A DNA stretch of 46,608 bases from an uncultured Fibrobacter sp. (GCA_934700345.1 CAKUXP010000026.1:1-46608), one strand, 5' to 3'. Positions 9,501 to 19,600 are shown, numbered from the stretch's first letter. A program made the numbers and translations. The notes: generated from the sequence alone by a model not told the origin.

Positions 9501-12500
9501 CGATACCGGACTGCAGCCTCTTTATTCTCTGGCTCCCAAGAAATAACGACATCCTCCTTGTTTCCCGCCAATACATATTGCAAGTTTCGATCCGCCGAAG
9601 ACCGCAAAATCGGCTTGCCATCAAAAACCAAAGACTCCAGGTCATCCGAACCCGAGGCGGGATCGCCGCATTTCGCATCGCCATACTCCACTTTGCTTAG
9701 AAGCCGAAGATTTCCGGAAGCATCCTCCCCATAGGCTTTTTCCATCCTCCCGTTTTCATCCAATGTGATGTGTTTACCAACTCCGCGATCATCCACTTCA
9801 ACTACAGATATTCCAAAATGGGCATTGTAGTATCTGACAGAAGCGGCAGCACCAGCGGGAATCATCCGGATATCCTGGACTCGCGCATTTCCGGTACTAG
9901 ACAAGGAAACGTTCAACCGTCCAGCTTCAACATTCCCTTCCCACTCGGCATAGTGCCATTTACCGGCCGCATTTCCGTCTAAAGCCCAATTTCGCCTTTG
10001 TATTCCATTAATCGCTAAAGAAACCGATGCGGATGTGTTGTCCGCATTTTGGACCCATGCGGAAAAACGATATTTGCCTTGTCTTGCCTGTCTGACGACT
10101 CCCGAAAAACCATATCTCAAGTCCATCACGGCTTTTGAAAAGCGTCCATTAGACGCACCTTCGCCATCGGTCGCCCTTCCCTGTAAAGGCAACAAGTGAC
10201 ATTCACTAGTCACTTCCATGCCATTTTCGCCACAACGATCACCGGGAACAACAAGGATTTCATCAAATCCGGCATTTTGAACCACGGCGCGTTCAAAAGC
10301 AATCGAGTCATCATCAACAACCCTTGCGGTCTTGTTACCAAGAGCATCCTTTCGTTCTACGGCAAAACCATTCCAATATTTTGAGATTTCAGAATTCTTT
10401 TTCCATATAGCGCTCGGGTTCACATCAAGCGCCCAAGGCATTCCCTGGAACGAATTTCCATTTACGAGAACCTCAGGATTATAAGCCCATTCTTCAACAA
10501 GGTGCGGTATTCCCATTGAGTCGTTTGCAGCGGCATAACGGGCCGCCGCAGCACGTACTACTTTTCCCGAAGTACAATTGGGCATGCATGAATAAGAAAG
10601 CAAAGGGTTGCGGAGATGATTTTCATTACGTTCAAATGCATATTCTTCCGCAGAATACCTGAAAACCTGCTCGTTAGAGACATCATTCGAACCGTTTTCA
10701 AAGAATAGTTTTCTTGATGGCAGTCCATTGAGCGCAATATTATACTCTATCGAATCCTTGCCCTTGACTCCCTTGATGTAAGTTTCTATCGAACTGACCG
10801 CATCGACATGCAACAGATTCGGCCAATTTGCGTTACGGTAACGGGTATATTTGGAAATTGCGCTTTTTTCAACAACTTCCCCCGCATAGGTTCTTTCCGC
10901 GCAAATTTTTCCAAGTCCAAGCCCAACATCACTGTAATCAACCGGGCACAATTCTCTCTCGATCGTCCCTGAATTGTCAGGCAATTCGATGCGAACTGTC
11001 GTTATTAAAGGTGTATTATTTACATAGTCAAAGGCGACATCTGGAGCCTTGTCAAAATTATAGACATACTTATAGGAATACTCTTTGCCAACGATTGGAT
11101 CCTGAACCGTCTTCCTCTCTACAAGTAACACCCCCTTGTTTTTCACAAAGGAATCATTTTTCTTATAGTAGATCGTTGTTGTCCCGGCTTCCGTTGTTTT
11201 GGCTGCTCCTTCAACGGCAAAGAAATCACCGATTGCATAAGACTCGTCAAAGACCTCGACCGTAGCAGGCCCCTGTCCGCCCGGATTTCGGACATCCTTA
11301 AAGTGACTCCAATTTATGTCAAGCTGTTCCTCGTTCCATTTTACTCCGTCCCACAGGCAAGCTTTATTGGAACGCTTTTCTATATACCAGTTCGAGCCGA
11401 CAACCAAATGTTTTTTGTGTTTGGAACCATCCGTATTTACCTCTCCATGCCTTATCCACTCGCCACCGTTTTGCCGTTCAAACAATTCGACATTCGCACC
11501 GGGATGGGTTTCACTCCACGCTCTCACATATTTACACTTCCACTTTACGCCCCAGCGCTTGAATTTCGGCCGGCAAAAATAGGGTATTTCAATAATGTTG
11601 TCTACTTTGGGTCTTCTTGTCACAAAGAAATTGCCGCTTCCGACGGCATCCCATTCCGCCTCTTCCAAAAGGTCAATATCATCATGGTGGACCATATTCC
11701 TGTTTTCAAAAGGAATCCGCCAGGATTCACCATCCCAGTCGAATAACGTCAGGTCATCGTTGTCATTGTGTCGCATGGCGACATAGTTATAACCTACGGC
11801 CTGCGCCCTCGGAACGCCCTGAACCCCATGGACATCGTAGTTAAGCAATTTTGTCCAGCCGCCACCATTCCAATGATACGCTTCCGCCCGTTGTCCCCAA
11901 AGGCCCGCGGACTCCACGGCACCAAACAAATAGCCGTTCCCCCAATAGTAACGATTGTCGTCGTCCAAGTCGTCGTTGTCATAGGTTTTCTGAACGGAAA
12001 TTCCGGAAGCATCGTACTTGAAAGAAAAAATTCTCACCCGGTAGTTGTTTCCCCAATCCCTACCTACATAAGAAACGGCAATGTGATTTTCCGACGGGTA
12101 AATCTGAAGGAACCGATTGTCCATACGCCCTTCATCAGCCGATAGAGTATCTATTGCAAAGGAACCTCCCCATAGAGTCCAGGGGACCGTGAGCGTCAAG
12201 GTGGATTTAGTTGAAGACAGGTTGCCTTTCACTATATAATTAGGGCCGGCAAGCACCAATTCCTTATCGCCATCGTCATGGACACGAGGCTTTACTTGCC
12301 ACGTAGCACCATCCCATACGACAGGATACATATCGTAACCATCCCCCCTCCCTGTTACATAGGCAAACCAGCTGTTTTTCGCCGTGATAAAATATCCTTC
12401 TTCATGATACGGCAGCGAGCCCAGTTCCTTTCGAATGTTCCAGGCTCCATTTTGCCAATAATACACAACGACCTTCTTCTCGTTTTTATCAATACCGAGT

Positions 12501-13834
12501 AAATAGGGAGTTCCATCTTCCAGATAGCCGATCGATACGCTGACAACCGGAAGCTTCTCCGAATGAACGGTCAACGGTTGTTTATCTATGGCCTGATAGA
12601 CATAGTCAAACGATACTCTTCCACAGTTCGCCCCTTGAATTTCCTTCATCATGCCCAACGCATAAGAATCATTCAGATACGCTTTATACACGTTATCGTA
12701 GTATTCGTACGATTCCCGTTTCGTTTCCTTTCCCGAGCCATTCGCCCACACGATCCGCGTCAATAAACGCTTGACGTATTTTTTGTTTTCGTCGGCATCC
12801 AGGCTTGGAGAAACTTTCAGAGCTTTATAACAGAAACCAACCGTTTGCAGAATTTCGCCATCCATTCCATAAAGTTCGACCTTAGACAAGAATTTTCGTT
12901 CTAGAGGATCCACAAACGCATCCGTTTCATCGCCAGCAGAAAGTTCTTCTTTTCCGACAGCATCAACCGCTTCGCCTTCAAAATCACCTTCATTTTTATC
13001 CGAAAGAACAAACTTTACATAAGAACCCATCGAGGAACGAACCTCTTTTAAGTAAGTTTCTTTTGTATATCCGTTTCGAGATGTCCATGAACCATGCTTT
13101 ATTCTTTCTTGAAACTGGCAATAAGAATATGTTAAAGTATTGTTTTTCCAGTCATGAATCTTGGCTAGACTCCAGGAAACGGGATAAGGGACATCGTCCC
13201 CGTCAATAGACTCGCCCGTGTGCCCAAATGCAGGAAAACCTAGCCCATACGCAGTCGCCCCTTGCGCGCTACAGGCCGAATCCAAAGCGTTGGTCAAGCA
13301 ATAAGACATATCTCCATACTGGTACTTATTGCCCGAATCATCCGTCAGAACCCATCCCACGACAATCTCAAAGGTTTTTCCACTCAAAACTTTCATTTCA
13401 GTTCGTCTTTCTACTAACCAATACGGCAGACCTTCAATCCACCATCGGTTTCCTTCATAAACCAATTTATAGCGAACCCCCTCTGCGGTAATCAAGTAAT
13501 AAAAATCATCCAAAAGACTCATCGAACGGTTGTTTTCGCTAACGATTCTAGCAAAACCCATAGACCAGCCTAAACCGACCCAGCCTGTTGGACTTATATC
13601 GTTACGATTTTTGACATTCTGGGAAACATTACCCGAATAATTCAAGGCAAACGAGGTGGATACGCCCCCTGCCGACAGCGTTGCAAGGGGAACACGAAAG
13701 CCAACCGTTCCCGACAAAGGGTTGATCCCGCCATCAGGGGACATGTATTTATTGAACGCATCGCCCGTTTCCACAGATTGCGAAAACACAACGGAACAAA
13801 GAACTAACAAAAACTGCAGGATTTTTGAAAGCAT
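6539..13834 (-). CDS. Giant secreted protein with an SpvB/TcB-like N-terminus
   Basis: 2431 aa. The start MLSKILQFLLVLCSVVFSQS gives a signal peptide; the longer frame begins at a TTG (13882) and is less likely. Residues about 20-120 (SGTVGFRVPLATL, LNYSGNV, GWVGLGWSMGF) resemble the N-terminal domain of SpvB and TcB toxin subunits. About 400-900 is rich in W-containing repeats (VVWDGATW, YHWNGGGW, FDWDGESW), consistent with a beta-propeller as in TcB. An acidic low-complexity linker lies near 2190. The last ~240 residues carry short repeated strands of beta-helix style, seen in other secreted Fibrobacter proteins. I see no toxin tip. The RHS gene starts 8 nt downstream with its SD overlapping this stop codon, so the two proteins are probably made together, perhaps as shell and cargo partners like TcB and TcC. 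The exact role is unknown. Confidence 0.8.
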   Translation of the reverse strand: MLSKILQFLLVLCSVVFSQSVETGDAFNKYMSPDGGINPLSGTVGFRVPLATLSAGGVSTSFALNYSGNVSQNVKNRNDISPTGWVGLGWSMGFARIVSENNRSMSLLDDFYYLITAEGVRYKLVYEGNRWWIEGLPYWLVERRTEMKVLSGKTFEIVVGWVLTDDSGNKYQYGDMSYCLTNALDSACSAQGATAYGLGFPAFGHTGESIDGDDVPYPVSWSLAKIHDWKNNTLTYSYCQFQERIKHGSWTSRNGYTKETYLKEVRSSMGSYVKFVLSDKNEGDFEGEAVDAVGKEELSAGDETDAFVDPLERKFLSKVELYGMDGEILQTVGFCYKALKVSPSLDADENKKYVKRLLTRIVWANGSGKETKRESYEYYDNVYKAYLNDSYALGMMKEIQGANCGRVSFDYVYQAIDKQPLTVHSEKLPVVSVSIGYLEDGTPYLLGIDKNEKKVVVYYWQNGAWNIRKELGSLPYHEEGYFITAKNSWFAYVTGRGDGYDMYPVVWDGATWQVKPRVHDDGDKELVLAGPNYIVKGNLSSTKSTLTLTVPWTLWGGSFAIDTLSADEGRMDNRFLQIYPSENHIAVSYVGRDWGNNYRVRIFSFKYDASGISVQKTYDNDDLDDDNRYYWGNGYLFGAVESAGLWGQRAEAYHWNGGGWTKLLNYDVHGVQGVPRAQAVGYNYVAMRHNDNDDLTLFDWDGESWRIPFENRNMVHHDDIDLLEEAEWDAVGSGNFFVTRRPKVDNIIEIPYFCRPKFKRWGVKWKCKYVRAWSETHPGANVELFERQNGGEWIRHGEVNTDGSKHKKHLVVGSNWYIEKRSNKACLWDGVKWNEEQLDINWSHFKDVRNPGGQGPATVEVFDESYAIGDFFAVEGAAKTTEAGTTTIYYKKNDSFVKNKGVLLVERKTVQDPIVGKEYSYKYVYNFDKAPDVAFDYVNNTPLITTVRIELPDNSGTIERELCPVDYSDVGLGLGKICAERTYAGEVVEKSAISKYTRYRNANWPNLLHVDAVSSIETYIKGVKGKDSIEYNIALNGLPSRKLFFENGSNDVSNEQVFRYSAEEYAFERNENHLRNPLLSYSCMPNCTSGKVVRAAAARYAAANDSMGIPHLVEEWAYNPEVLVNGNSFQGMPWALDVNPSAIWKKNSEISKYWNGFAVERKDALGNKTARVVDDDSIAFERAVVQNAGFDEILVVPGDRCGENGMEVTSECHLLPLQGRATDGEGASNGRFSKAVMDLRYGFSGVVRQARQGKYRFSAWVQNADNTSASVSLAINGIQRRNWALDGNAAGKWHYAEWEGNVEAGRLNVSLSSTGNARVQDIRMIPAGAAASVRYYNAHFGISVVEVDDRGVGKHITLDENGRMEKAYGEDASGNLRLLSKVEYGDAKCGDPASGSDDLESLVFDGKPILRSSADRNLQYVLAGNKEDVVISWEPENKEAAVRYRLYADGESASAGWHYDCCPATDGLYAALDDNASYTLEIDVGADSVGIYTVHIQKASSGWVGYGNVLRKAEMPLFINRGDSSKIVYSASDGVYTADFSGNAWIENLVTLQKSKALSGTTSGGNGYLLSMPRILMVDSTSNENAELFSGNSGTWANNGHIFDPSVYGLDFSVSTNSVGNVCAAYAKTAAHDGTTPPVLASSCLTNNVWTPVGGYTAFGQDFDAPPSVAPGVIENGDVYGVDMTTGPGGKLYVAYVARNPYLELCKDDVIAEHGDSVSFPKFLMVKRLFDPSESGISGSGSVWAGPTLTKDSASGDMLPNYLGDFVFVDDSIPLTMVKRFKIAGDADYIYLAVAYNVSVDNTGKTAITVLRGEFVDTEDEDGTPEHRLKFTPYEDASIVNSAGLPVEQERRIIAYLESDAPFDFAVRNGIPYVLFANRQNEDGLTLVSYRDSRWLSVGIPAFVKANKTANSASLAFGSNGTPAVVVRASDKETKSRRKRIVPMKYVSADDVDITLSGIQVTGAVTTIPSEFRQYILNYSAKLLSEDSVIEISPALMDPLDVASVQVLHNGAQVSYEGVNFFGALISWVGSMFSPGYNFQKLTSEIHLEPGENRIEINVIGANGVSLTYAIDLFREYPTADSSDKTLQYSVSTNGSLIPVGTALDTALYVSRGDSSYRKFCVQFPFGVHLWFKGTAYFRSSCIDLDFTKSPVDTLLLEDENGNKHVIFVEDDNSAENKNEGGDDSSGVDENENIPLPYRTLLGRKVYATGYMALYDRASISADEVVGKTVEVCAGANVLAQMTVEGDVLLRSNSNVEDVTMGGKLYVQDGASYGKIEHRDVHIADIPVNYFVTGITDFIAGVNETATISSGAYKDFHAYANSEIHFESGEYYFDSFVVEPDVKVYFDGPVRLWVQNGISIADRAGLYNSPGGAENVFLYTNTSGPMYFGVYSDFASILAAPFASVSLAPRSRWEGLIWANNIYVQADAVIE

Positions 13835-13846
13835 ATTACAAATATA
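13835..13846 (-). promoter_or_regulatory. -10 element 6 nt before the start of the giant SpvB-like gene
   Basis: TATATT (13846-13841) is followed by TGTAAT and then the ATG. No Shine-Dalgarno sequence precedes this ATG. Transcription would begin at or next to the start codon, giving a leaderless mRNA. I see no convincing -35. Confidence 0.5.
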
Positions 13847-14375
13847 ATTACAAAATCCGATAAAGATTGTAAACTTAATCAAACGTAAGTCTGTACAAAA
13901 AAAATATTTCCTATGATATTTTGGTGTCTAAAAATTGTTCTAACCTATTGTCAATAAAGACGTTTCAGCAGATTTTTCTTTTTATGGGAAAAATTTGTTT
14001 TTTTTGTGTGATTCAAACAATGTCATCAAAATGGGGCTAAAACAGGGCAAGCAGCGCAGGCTCAGCAAGAACTGTGAACGTGTATTCGCACCGAGTTCCA
14101 GAAAAATCAAGCGCTATTGAAGGATTGTATTCAAAGGGGAATATGGACCGTCAAGCAGATAGCCGCTACACGGAACGGATCACATTTCTCGTCGAGTTCT
14201 GCCAATTTCATCAATTGAAGACCGAAATGCACAAGTTGACGAAACATCTCGGAATACCAGCATCGAAGGAATTGCTAGAGACTTCGAAGTTGTTTTGTCG
14301 GACCGGTTTATACCGATTCGTCCACAAAATTCAATGTACGTCAATCGGCAAACGCCGAAACGCCCGCAGCCAAAC
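13847..14375. other. AT-rich intergenic stretch with no convincing gene
   Basis: About 530 bp between the toxin operon promoter and the end of thyA. The part near 13880-14010 is very AT-rich. Two frames are open (114 aa on plus from 14074; 68 aa on minus from 14180), but neither has a recognisable motif or good start, and the plus frame runs into thyA. It may hold upstream control sequence or a decayed gene. Confidence 0.5.
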
Positions 14376-15188
14376 TCACACGGCAATCGGCGCCTTGATA
14401 GCCGGCCACGGATCGTAGTTTTTCAGTTCGAAGTCCTCGAAACGGAACGCAAAAATGTCCTTGACTGCGGGATTTATCCGCATCGTCGGGAGAGCGCGCG
14501 GCGCACGGGAGAGCTGTTCCCTCGCCTGTTCAAAATGATTTTTGTACAAATGAAGATCCCCGAAAGTGTGTACAAATTCACCGGGTTCGAAATTGCAGAC
14601 CTGGGCGACCATCAGCGTGAGCAGCGCATACGACGCGATGTTGAACGGAACGCCTAGAAAGGAATCCGCGCTGCGCTGGTAGAGCTGGCAGCTGAGCTTG
14701 CGTTTGCCGCTCGCCCCAATGCCACCCACGTAGAACTGGAAAAGGCAGTGGCACGGTGGAAGCGCCATTCGATCGACGTCCGCGACGTTCCAGGCGCAGA
14801 CGAGATGCCGCCGCGAATCGGGATTCTTCTTCAGCCCAGAGATTAGGTTTTGAATCTGGTCGATGTGCCCGCCGTCCGGCGTGGGCCAGCTCCGCCACTG
14901 GAAACCATAGACGGGTCCGAGATTTCCGTCCTTGTCCGCCCATTCGTCCCAGATGGTCACCTTGTTGTCGTGCAGGTAGCGGATATTCGTATCGCCTTTT
15001 AAAAACCATAAAAGCTCGTGGATGATGCTCCGCAAGTGGAGCTTCTTCGTCGTGAGGCACGGAAATCCCTTCGAAAGGTCGTAGCGGTTCTGTCTGCCGA
15101 AAACGGAACGCGTGCCGGTTCCCGTGCGGTCCGAGCGGTCCACACCGTTGTCCAAAATGTCCTGGAGTAAATCGAGATACTGCTGCAT
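14376..15188 (-). CDS. thyA: Thymidylate synthase ThyA
   Basis: 270 aa, close to the 264 aa of E. coli ThyA. It methylates dUMP to dTMP using 5,10-methylenetetrahydrofolate in the cytoplasm. Family marks are RTGTGT and the phosphate-binding arginine near residue 21, the WDEWA and GPVYGFQWR region, the catalytic cysteine at 146 in LPPCHC, the RSAD segment, and NIASYALL. The C-terminus ends in AV where E. coli has AI. A -10-like TAAATT sits 6 nt before the ATG and no SD is visible, so the mRNA may be leaderless. No folA follows. It diverges from the DUF4416 gene, with 59 bp between starts. Confidence 0.98.
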   Translation of the reverse strand: MQQYLDLLQDILDNGVDRSDRTGTGTRSVFGRQNRYDLSKGFPCLTTKKLHLRSIIHELLWFLKGDTNIRYLHDNKVTIWDEWADKDGNLGPVYGFQWRSWPTPDGGHIDQIQNLISGLKKNPDSRRHLVCAWNVADVDRMALPPCHCLFQFYVGGIGASGKRKLSCQLYQRSADSFLGVPFNIASYALLTLMVAQVCNFEPGEFVHTFGDLHLYKNHFEQAREQLSRAPRALPTMRINPAVKDIFAFRFEDFELKNYDPWPAIKAPIAV

Positions 15189-15200
15189 AGGACCAATTTA
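15189..15200 (-). promoter_or_regulatory. -10 element 6 nt before the thyA start
   Basis: TAAATT (15200-15195) is followed by GGTCCT and ATG. The spacing predicts a transcript starting at the ATG. Confidence 0.5.
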
Positions 15201-15247
15201 GTATTTTTAGGCGCATGAATCGGAACCCGACAAGGCAGAGGTTTTGA

Positions 15248-15808
15248 ATGGGAAAGGCGCACACACCGCCGCCGGTGCGGCTAGTCATGGGATTTCTCGC
15301 GAGAAGCCCCGAACTCGTCGAACAGATCCGTCCGAGGCTCGGCGCGCTCTACGGAGAAGAAGACGAAAGTCTTTCCGCGTTTCCGTTCCGCTTCACCAAC
15401 TACTACCGGGAAGAAATCGGGGAAGCTCCCGTCCGGGCGTTCGTCACCTACAAGAAATTGATTCCGCGGGAAGAAATCGTACAGATTAAATTGCAGACAA
15501 ACGAACTGGAACTATCCTTCGCGAAAGAATTCGGCACGGAAAATTTTCGCCCCGTAAATCTCGATCCGGGCTACATGACGCTCGGGCAGTTTTTCCTCGC
15601 GACGACAAAGGACCAGAGGCAGCGCGTCTATATCCGTGAGGGCATCTACGTGGAACCGACGCTCTATTTCCAGGATGGGCATTTTCACGCCTTCGACTGG
15701 ACCTATCGCGATTACCAGAGCGAAGAGTACATCCGGTTTCTAGAGAGCGTCCGCAAGGGATTGAAAGTCCAGTTGGACGCTTTCAAACGCGAACATTCTT
15801 CGTTTTGA
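15248..15808 (+). CDS. DUF4416 family protein
   Basis: 186 aa. It matches my memory of the DUF4416 family: a start like PPVRLVMGFLAR, a central NLDPGYM, LATTKDQRQRVY, EGIYVEPTL, and WTYRDYQS near the end. The function of the family is unknown to me. AGAGG lies 6 nt before the ATG, so this gene is SD-led. It ends 2 bp from the convergent stop of the gene on the other strand, leaving no room for a separate terminator. Confidence 0.85.
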   Translation: MGKAHTPPPVRLVMGFLARSPELVEQIRPRLGALYGEEDESLSAFPFRFTNYYREEIGEAPVRAFVTYKKLIPREEIVQIKLQTNELELSFAKEFGTENFRPVNLDPGYMTLGQFFLATTKDQRQRVYIREGIYVEPTLYFQDGHFHAFDWTYRDYQSEEYIRFLESVRKGLKVQLDAFKREHSSF

Positions 15809-15810
15809 AT

Positions 15811-16662
15811 CTAGAACTTCCCCGCTTTCAAAACGGATTTCCGGAATTCCGGCGTGAGGGACTTGCAAAAGGAATCTTTCGGCAGCCGAACGAAAGCCTT
15901 TAATTCCTTGGTAAAGATTCCCGAAATTTCAAAACCGATACGCCACGAATTCCAGGCAGGACAGTCTTCCCAGGGATCGGAATTTTCCGCGACCCACAAT
16001 CCGCTTCCGGATGTTTTAAATACAAAGTAATCGGAACTTTCCGGTTCGTAGCCTATCTGCTTCCAGGAACCGAGCTTTTTTGTCTTCGCAAAGTAGGCTT
16101 TTTCCAGACGGTAAAAACGGGAGGCTTCCCGCTCGAGTTGCGCGACCTTTTCCGGTGTCTTTCGGGAGGGATCTGTCAGGAGAACCCCGAAGGCTATCGC
16201 AACGACAGCTCCCACGGCAATCAAAATGCCGTAAAGGACTTTCCGGGAGATTCTCGGAAAATCTTCTTTCCGTTCGTCGCCCGAATACTCCCTAAAAAGC
16301 CGCAGCTTCACCAAAGCCGAAGCCGCCCGGACCGGAAAGAAAAGCAGCACAAGGCTCGCCAAGATAGAGACCACCCCTAGAACCGCCGAAACCGGAACGG
16401 AAGCCGAAAGCAAGGGCAAGAGAGTCTCTTTCGCGAAAAGGATTTTTTGCTTTAGGAGCTTGTCCTCTTCAAACGAGTTTAGCGCGATTTTCCCGGTAAA
16501 GCTCTCGTAGCGGGCCGCGGCCATCCCGACCGTTTCCTCGGTAAATCCATCGGCATAGGCGAGGACCGCGCACAAAACAATCCAGAAGATACCCAAAGCG
16601 AGAAAACACGCTCCGAGCAAACGCCCGGTCCGCTTCTTGGAAAGCCCCCGGGAAATCGTCAC
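15811..16662 (-). CDS. Membrane protein with a pilin-like C-terminal domain
   Basis: About 283 aa. One membrane helix near the N-terminus (LLGACFLALGIFWIVLCAVLAY), a second near residues 85-110 and a third near 145-165 precede a soluble tail. The tail (EREASRFYRLEKAYFAKTKKLGSWKQIGY) resembles the segment after the helix of type IV pilin-like proteins, where a YxxxxAYFA run is followed by a GSW-xxIGY turn. Start choice is between GTG 16662, which overlaps the upstream TGA by 4 nt, and GTG 16674. It is the last gene of the operon behind the two lipid acylation fusions. No function is known. Confidence 0.65.
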   Translation of the reverse strand: MTISRGLSKKRTGRLLGACFLALGIFWIVLCAVLAYADGFTEETVGMAAARYESFTGKIALNSFEEDKLLKQKILFAKETLLPLLSASVPVSAVLGVVSILASLVLLFFPVRAASALVKLRLFREYSGDERKEDFPRISRKVLYGILIAVGAVVAIAFGVLLTDPSRKTPEKVAQLEREASRFYRLEKAYFAKTKKLGSWKQIGYEPESSDYFVFKTSGSGLWVAENSDPWEDCPAWNSWRIGFEISGIFTKELKAFVRLPKDSFCKSLTPEFRKSVLKAGKF

Positions 16663-19600
16663 TTCTTCGCACACAGTTCCACCGCCATTTTTTTTGCCGT
16701 TGTAAAATCCGCCTTTCCCGAACCGAGCTTCGGGACATGCGGAACGCGGAAGGCCGCTCCGGGAATCATCAGTTGCGGAATCCCCGACTTGCGAAGTTCG
16801 CGCAAGATTTCGTCAGCGTCCTTTTCTCCCGAATAGAGCAGCACAATGCGTTCGCCCTTGATTTCATCGGGAATCGCGACGATGATAAAGTCGAATCCTT
16901 CCAGAATCTTCGTTTCGTTGAGCTTGCCTTCGACCGCGCCGAGCGAAATCATCTCGCCGCCAAGTTTTGCAAAACGGCTGTAGCGATCGACGATTATCAC
17001 AAAGCCGTCCTCATCGAGTTTTCCCTTGTCCCCGGTCTTGTACCAACGATGTCCGCCGATTTCCAGAATGACATTTTTCGTCCGCTCCGGATCCTTGAAA
17101 TAGCCCTTCATCACCTGGGGACCGCCGATGAGAATCATCCCTACCTCGCCCTGGAAAAGCTCCCGGTTCGAAACCGGGTCGATAATCTTTACGCCGACGC
17201 CAGGGATCGGCATTCCGACAGAAGATAGGTTCGAACAAGGTTCCATCGTCAGAAAATCGTCGAGCAAGACGTCTTCCGTGTTGAAAGTCGCGATCGGAGC
17301 CGTTTCCGTGCAACCGTAGCCTTCGTAGATTTCCTTTTTGAACTTGCGCGCAAAAAGGTCCCTGATTTCCGGACGGAGACGCTCCGCCCCGGAAAGCACC
17401 AGCCGCAAATGCTTGAGGCACATCGGATGCACCCAGCGGTTCAGGCCGACAGCCCGCAAGAAAGTCGGCGTTCCCACGAGAATCGACACCCGGAACTCGG
17501 CGCAGACTCGCGCAATCGTCTTCACGTCGGTAGGCTCCGCGCAAGTCACCAGGGGAATCCCTTCGAAAAGCGGCAAGAGAACCGTCACGGTCAATCCGAA
17601 CGAATGGAAGATTGGAAGCTCCGCGAGCATCACGTCGTTCGGTCGAAGCGTAAAGACCGCATTCGCCTGCTGCGTATTCGATACGAGATTCCGGTGCGAA
17701 AGCATTACGCCTTTCGGCGTCCCTTCCGAACCCGAACTGAAGAGAATGACGGCGACATCGTCCGGCTTTACGGACTTGACGAAGAAAAATTCAAGCAGGC
17801 GCGAAGGCAAGGCGACCGCCGCGACAAAGGCGAGCGCATGATGGAGAAAACCGACGGACTTCTCCAGATCTTCCACGCAGACGAGCTTTGCGACTTTTCC
17901 CAGTACAAAGTAATCCTGTCCGCGCTTCTGCAACTTGTCGAGAAAAGCCCGACTCGTAAAGACCGTCTGGATTTCGGTCCGTTCCACGCACTTGAGGACG
18001 GATTCCACGCCGGACGTATAGTTCAGATTGACGCTCGTCTTTCCCGCGCTCCAGATGGAAAGCATCAGGGAAATTCCCTCGGGAGACGGCGGAAGCATAA
18101 ACCCGACATTTTTCTCCCGATGGGAAATTTTCCGAATCGCACGTGAAAAGTTCAAGACCAGCCGGACAAGGCCATAACCCGTCAAGTGGTTTCCGAGCGG
18201 GCTGTAAATCGCGACCCGGTGCCGCACGCGCCGCTTCGCTGCCGCAAGAAAGAACGGGACGATCGTCGGGTAGTAAGAGAGCGATTTTGCCCATGCCGAC
18301 ATCGAAAGTTCGCGCAAGATGTTTCGCAGTTTCGCCGGGGCGGTATCCGCCGGAAATTCCTTGCCAAAGGCGATCGAAACGATTCGCGTAAGCCTCGTCC
18401 CGAAACTCACGCTTTCGCTCGCATAACTTTCCTTACCGCCCCAAACGCCCTGGATGTAGAACGGGATGAGCTTCACGTCCGTATCGCGGATGGCGCTCGA
18501 ATAGTCGATGGAAAAGCGCCCGATGTGGCAAGATTTCGAGAGCTCCCCTTCCGGGAAAACGACGACCGCTTCGCCGTGGAGAAGCGCCTTCCGGATTTCC
18601 GCCATGGCAGGTTCCGGATTCCGGCGGTTGATGCGGATTGCGCCGAGAAGCCTTAGAATCCAGCGGGAAAATCCGTGTTCAGACTTGTCTTCGTTTACCG
18701 CCATGCGAAGCGACCGCGGAGATGCCATCTGCAAGAGAATCCAGTCGATTGCGCTCGTGTGGTTCCCGATTAAAAGTACGGGACCTTCGATCGGGATATT
18801 CTCGTTTCCGGTAATTTTTAAATCGTAGCGGAACATGTAGTAGGCGCGAAATACCGTGCGGAGCAGCGACTGGGGAAAGCGGATAAACGCCCAGACAAAG
18901 GCAGCGAAAAGAAAGAGCGAAAAGAGGAAGAGGAACGTTTCGCGGTCAAGAGATGTCGATTTGAGAAGGAGAACTTCCAGGGCGACAACAAAGACGAGAA
19001 AGAGCATCGTCACCATGTTGGAAACGGCGACAATCCGCCCCGAAGACGCCGGGCGGGAATAGAGCAAGAGAAGCGAATTGAGGACCGTGCCGAGCGCCCC
19101 GAAAAAAAGCCCGAGGAACGCATAGAGCATCCGAATGAGAACGGGATTATCCACGAACGGAATGAAGAACGCGCACACGCCGCAGCCGAGAACCGAAACG
19201 GGAATCAGTCCCACTTCGATAAACAGGTGTGAAGATCGCGAAGCGAGATAACCGCCAAAAATCATGCCCACCGCCGAAAAGACAAGTCCGTTCCGGACAA
19301 TGTCAATGAACCCTTCTCCCGAAAGGTTCCAGGAAAGCATTACGAAGACCTGCGCGAGCCCCCAGAAAACGGCAAGCCCGGTAATGATGACCCGGGAAAG
19401 CCCGATGTACCATGTCGCATGGAAAATTCTCCCCGGCGAACGGATCTGCAGGGATTCGCGTTCGCGCCCTGTCCGAGGAATAAAAAACGCCGCCACAGAA
19501 GAAAGGACCGAAGCCCCGACGAGAATCCAGAGCAGGTAATCCACGCCGAAAAGCGTCGCCGACCGATGATAAAGACCAATGACACCCACCGAAGCGACCA

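Noticed and set aside
14074..14418. Possible 114-aa plus-strand gene in the gap before thyA
   Set aside because: No SD, no recognisable motif, and it runs into the end of thyA on the other strand.
15806..15813. Two-base gap between the convergent DUF4416 and membrane protein stops as a special control point
   Set aside because: Tight convergent ends are common in compact genomes, and I see no hairpin or other structure there.
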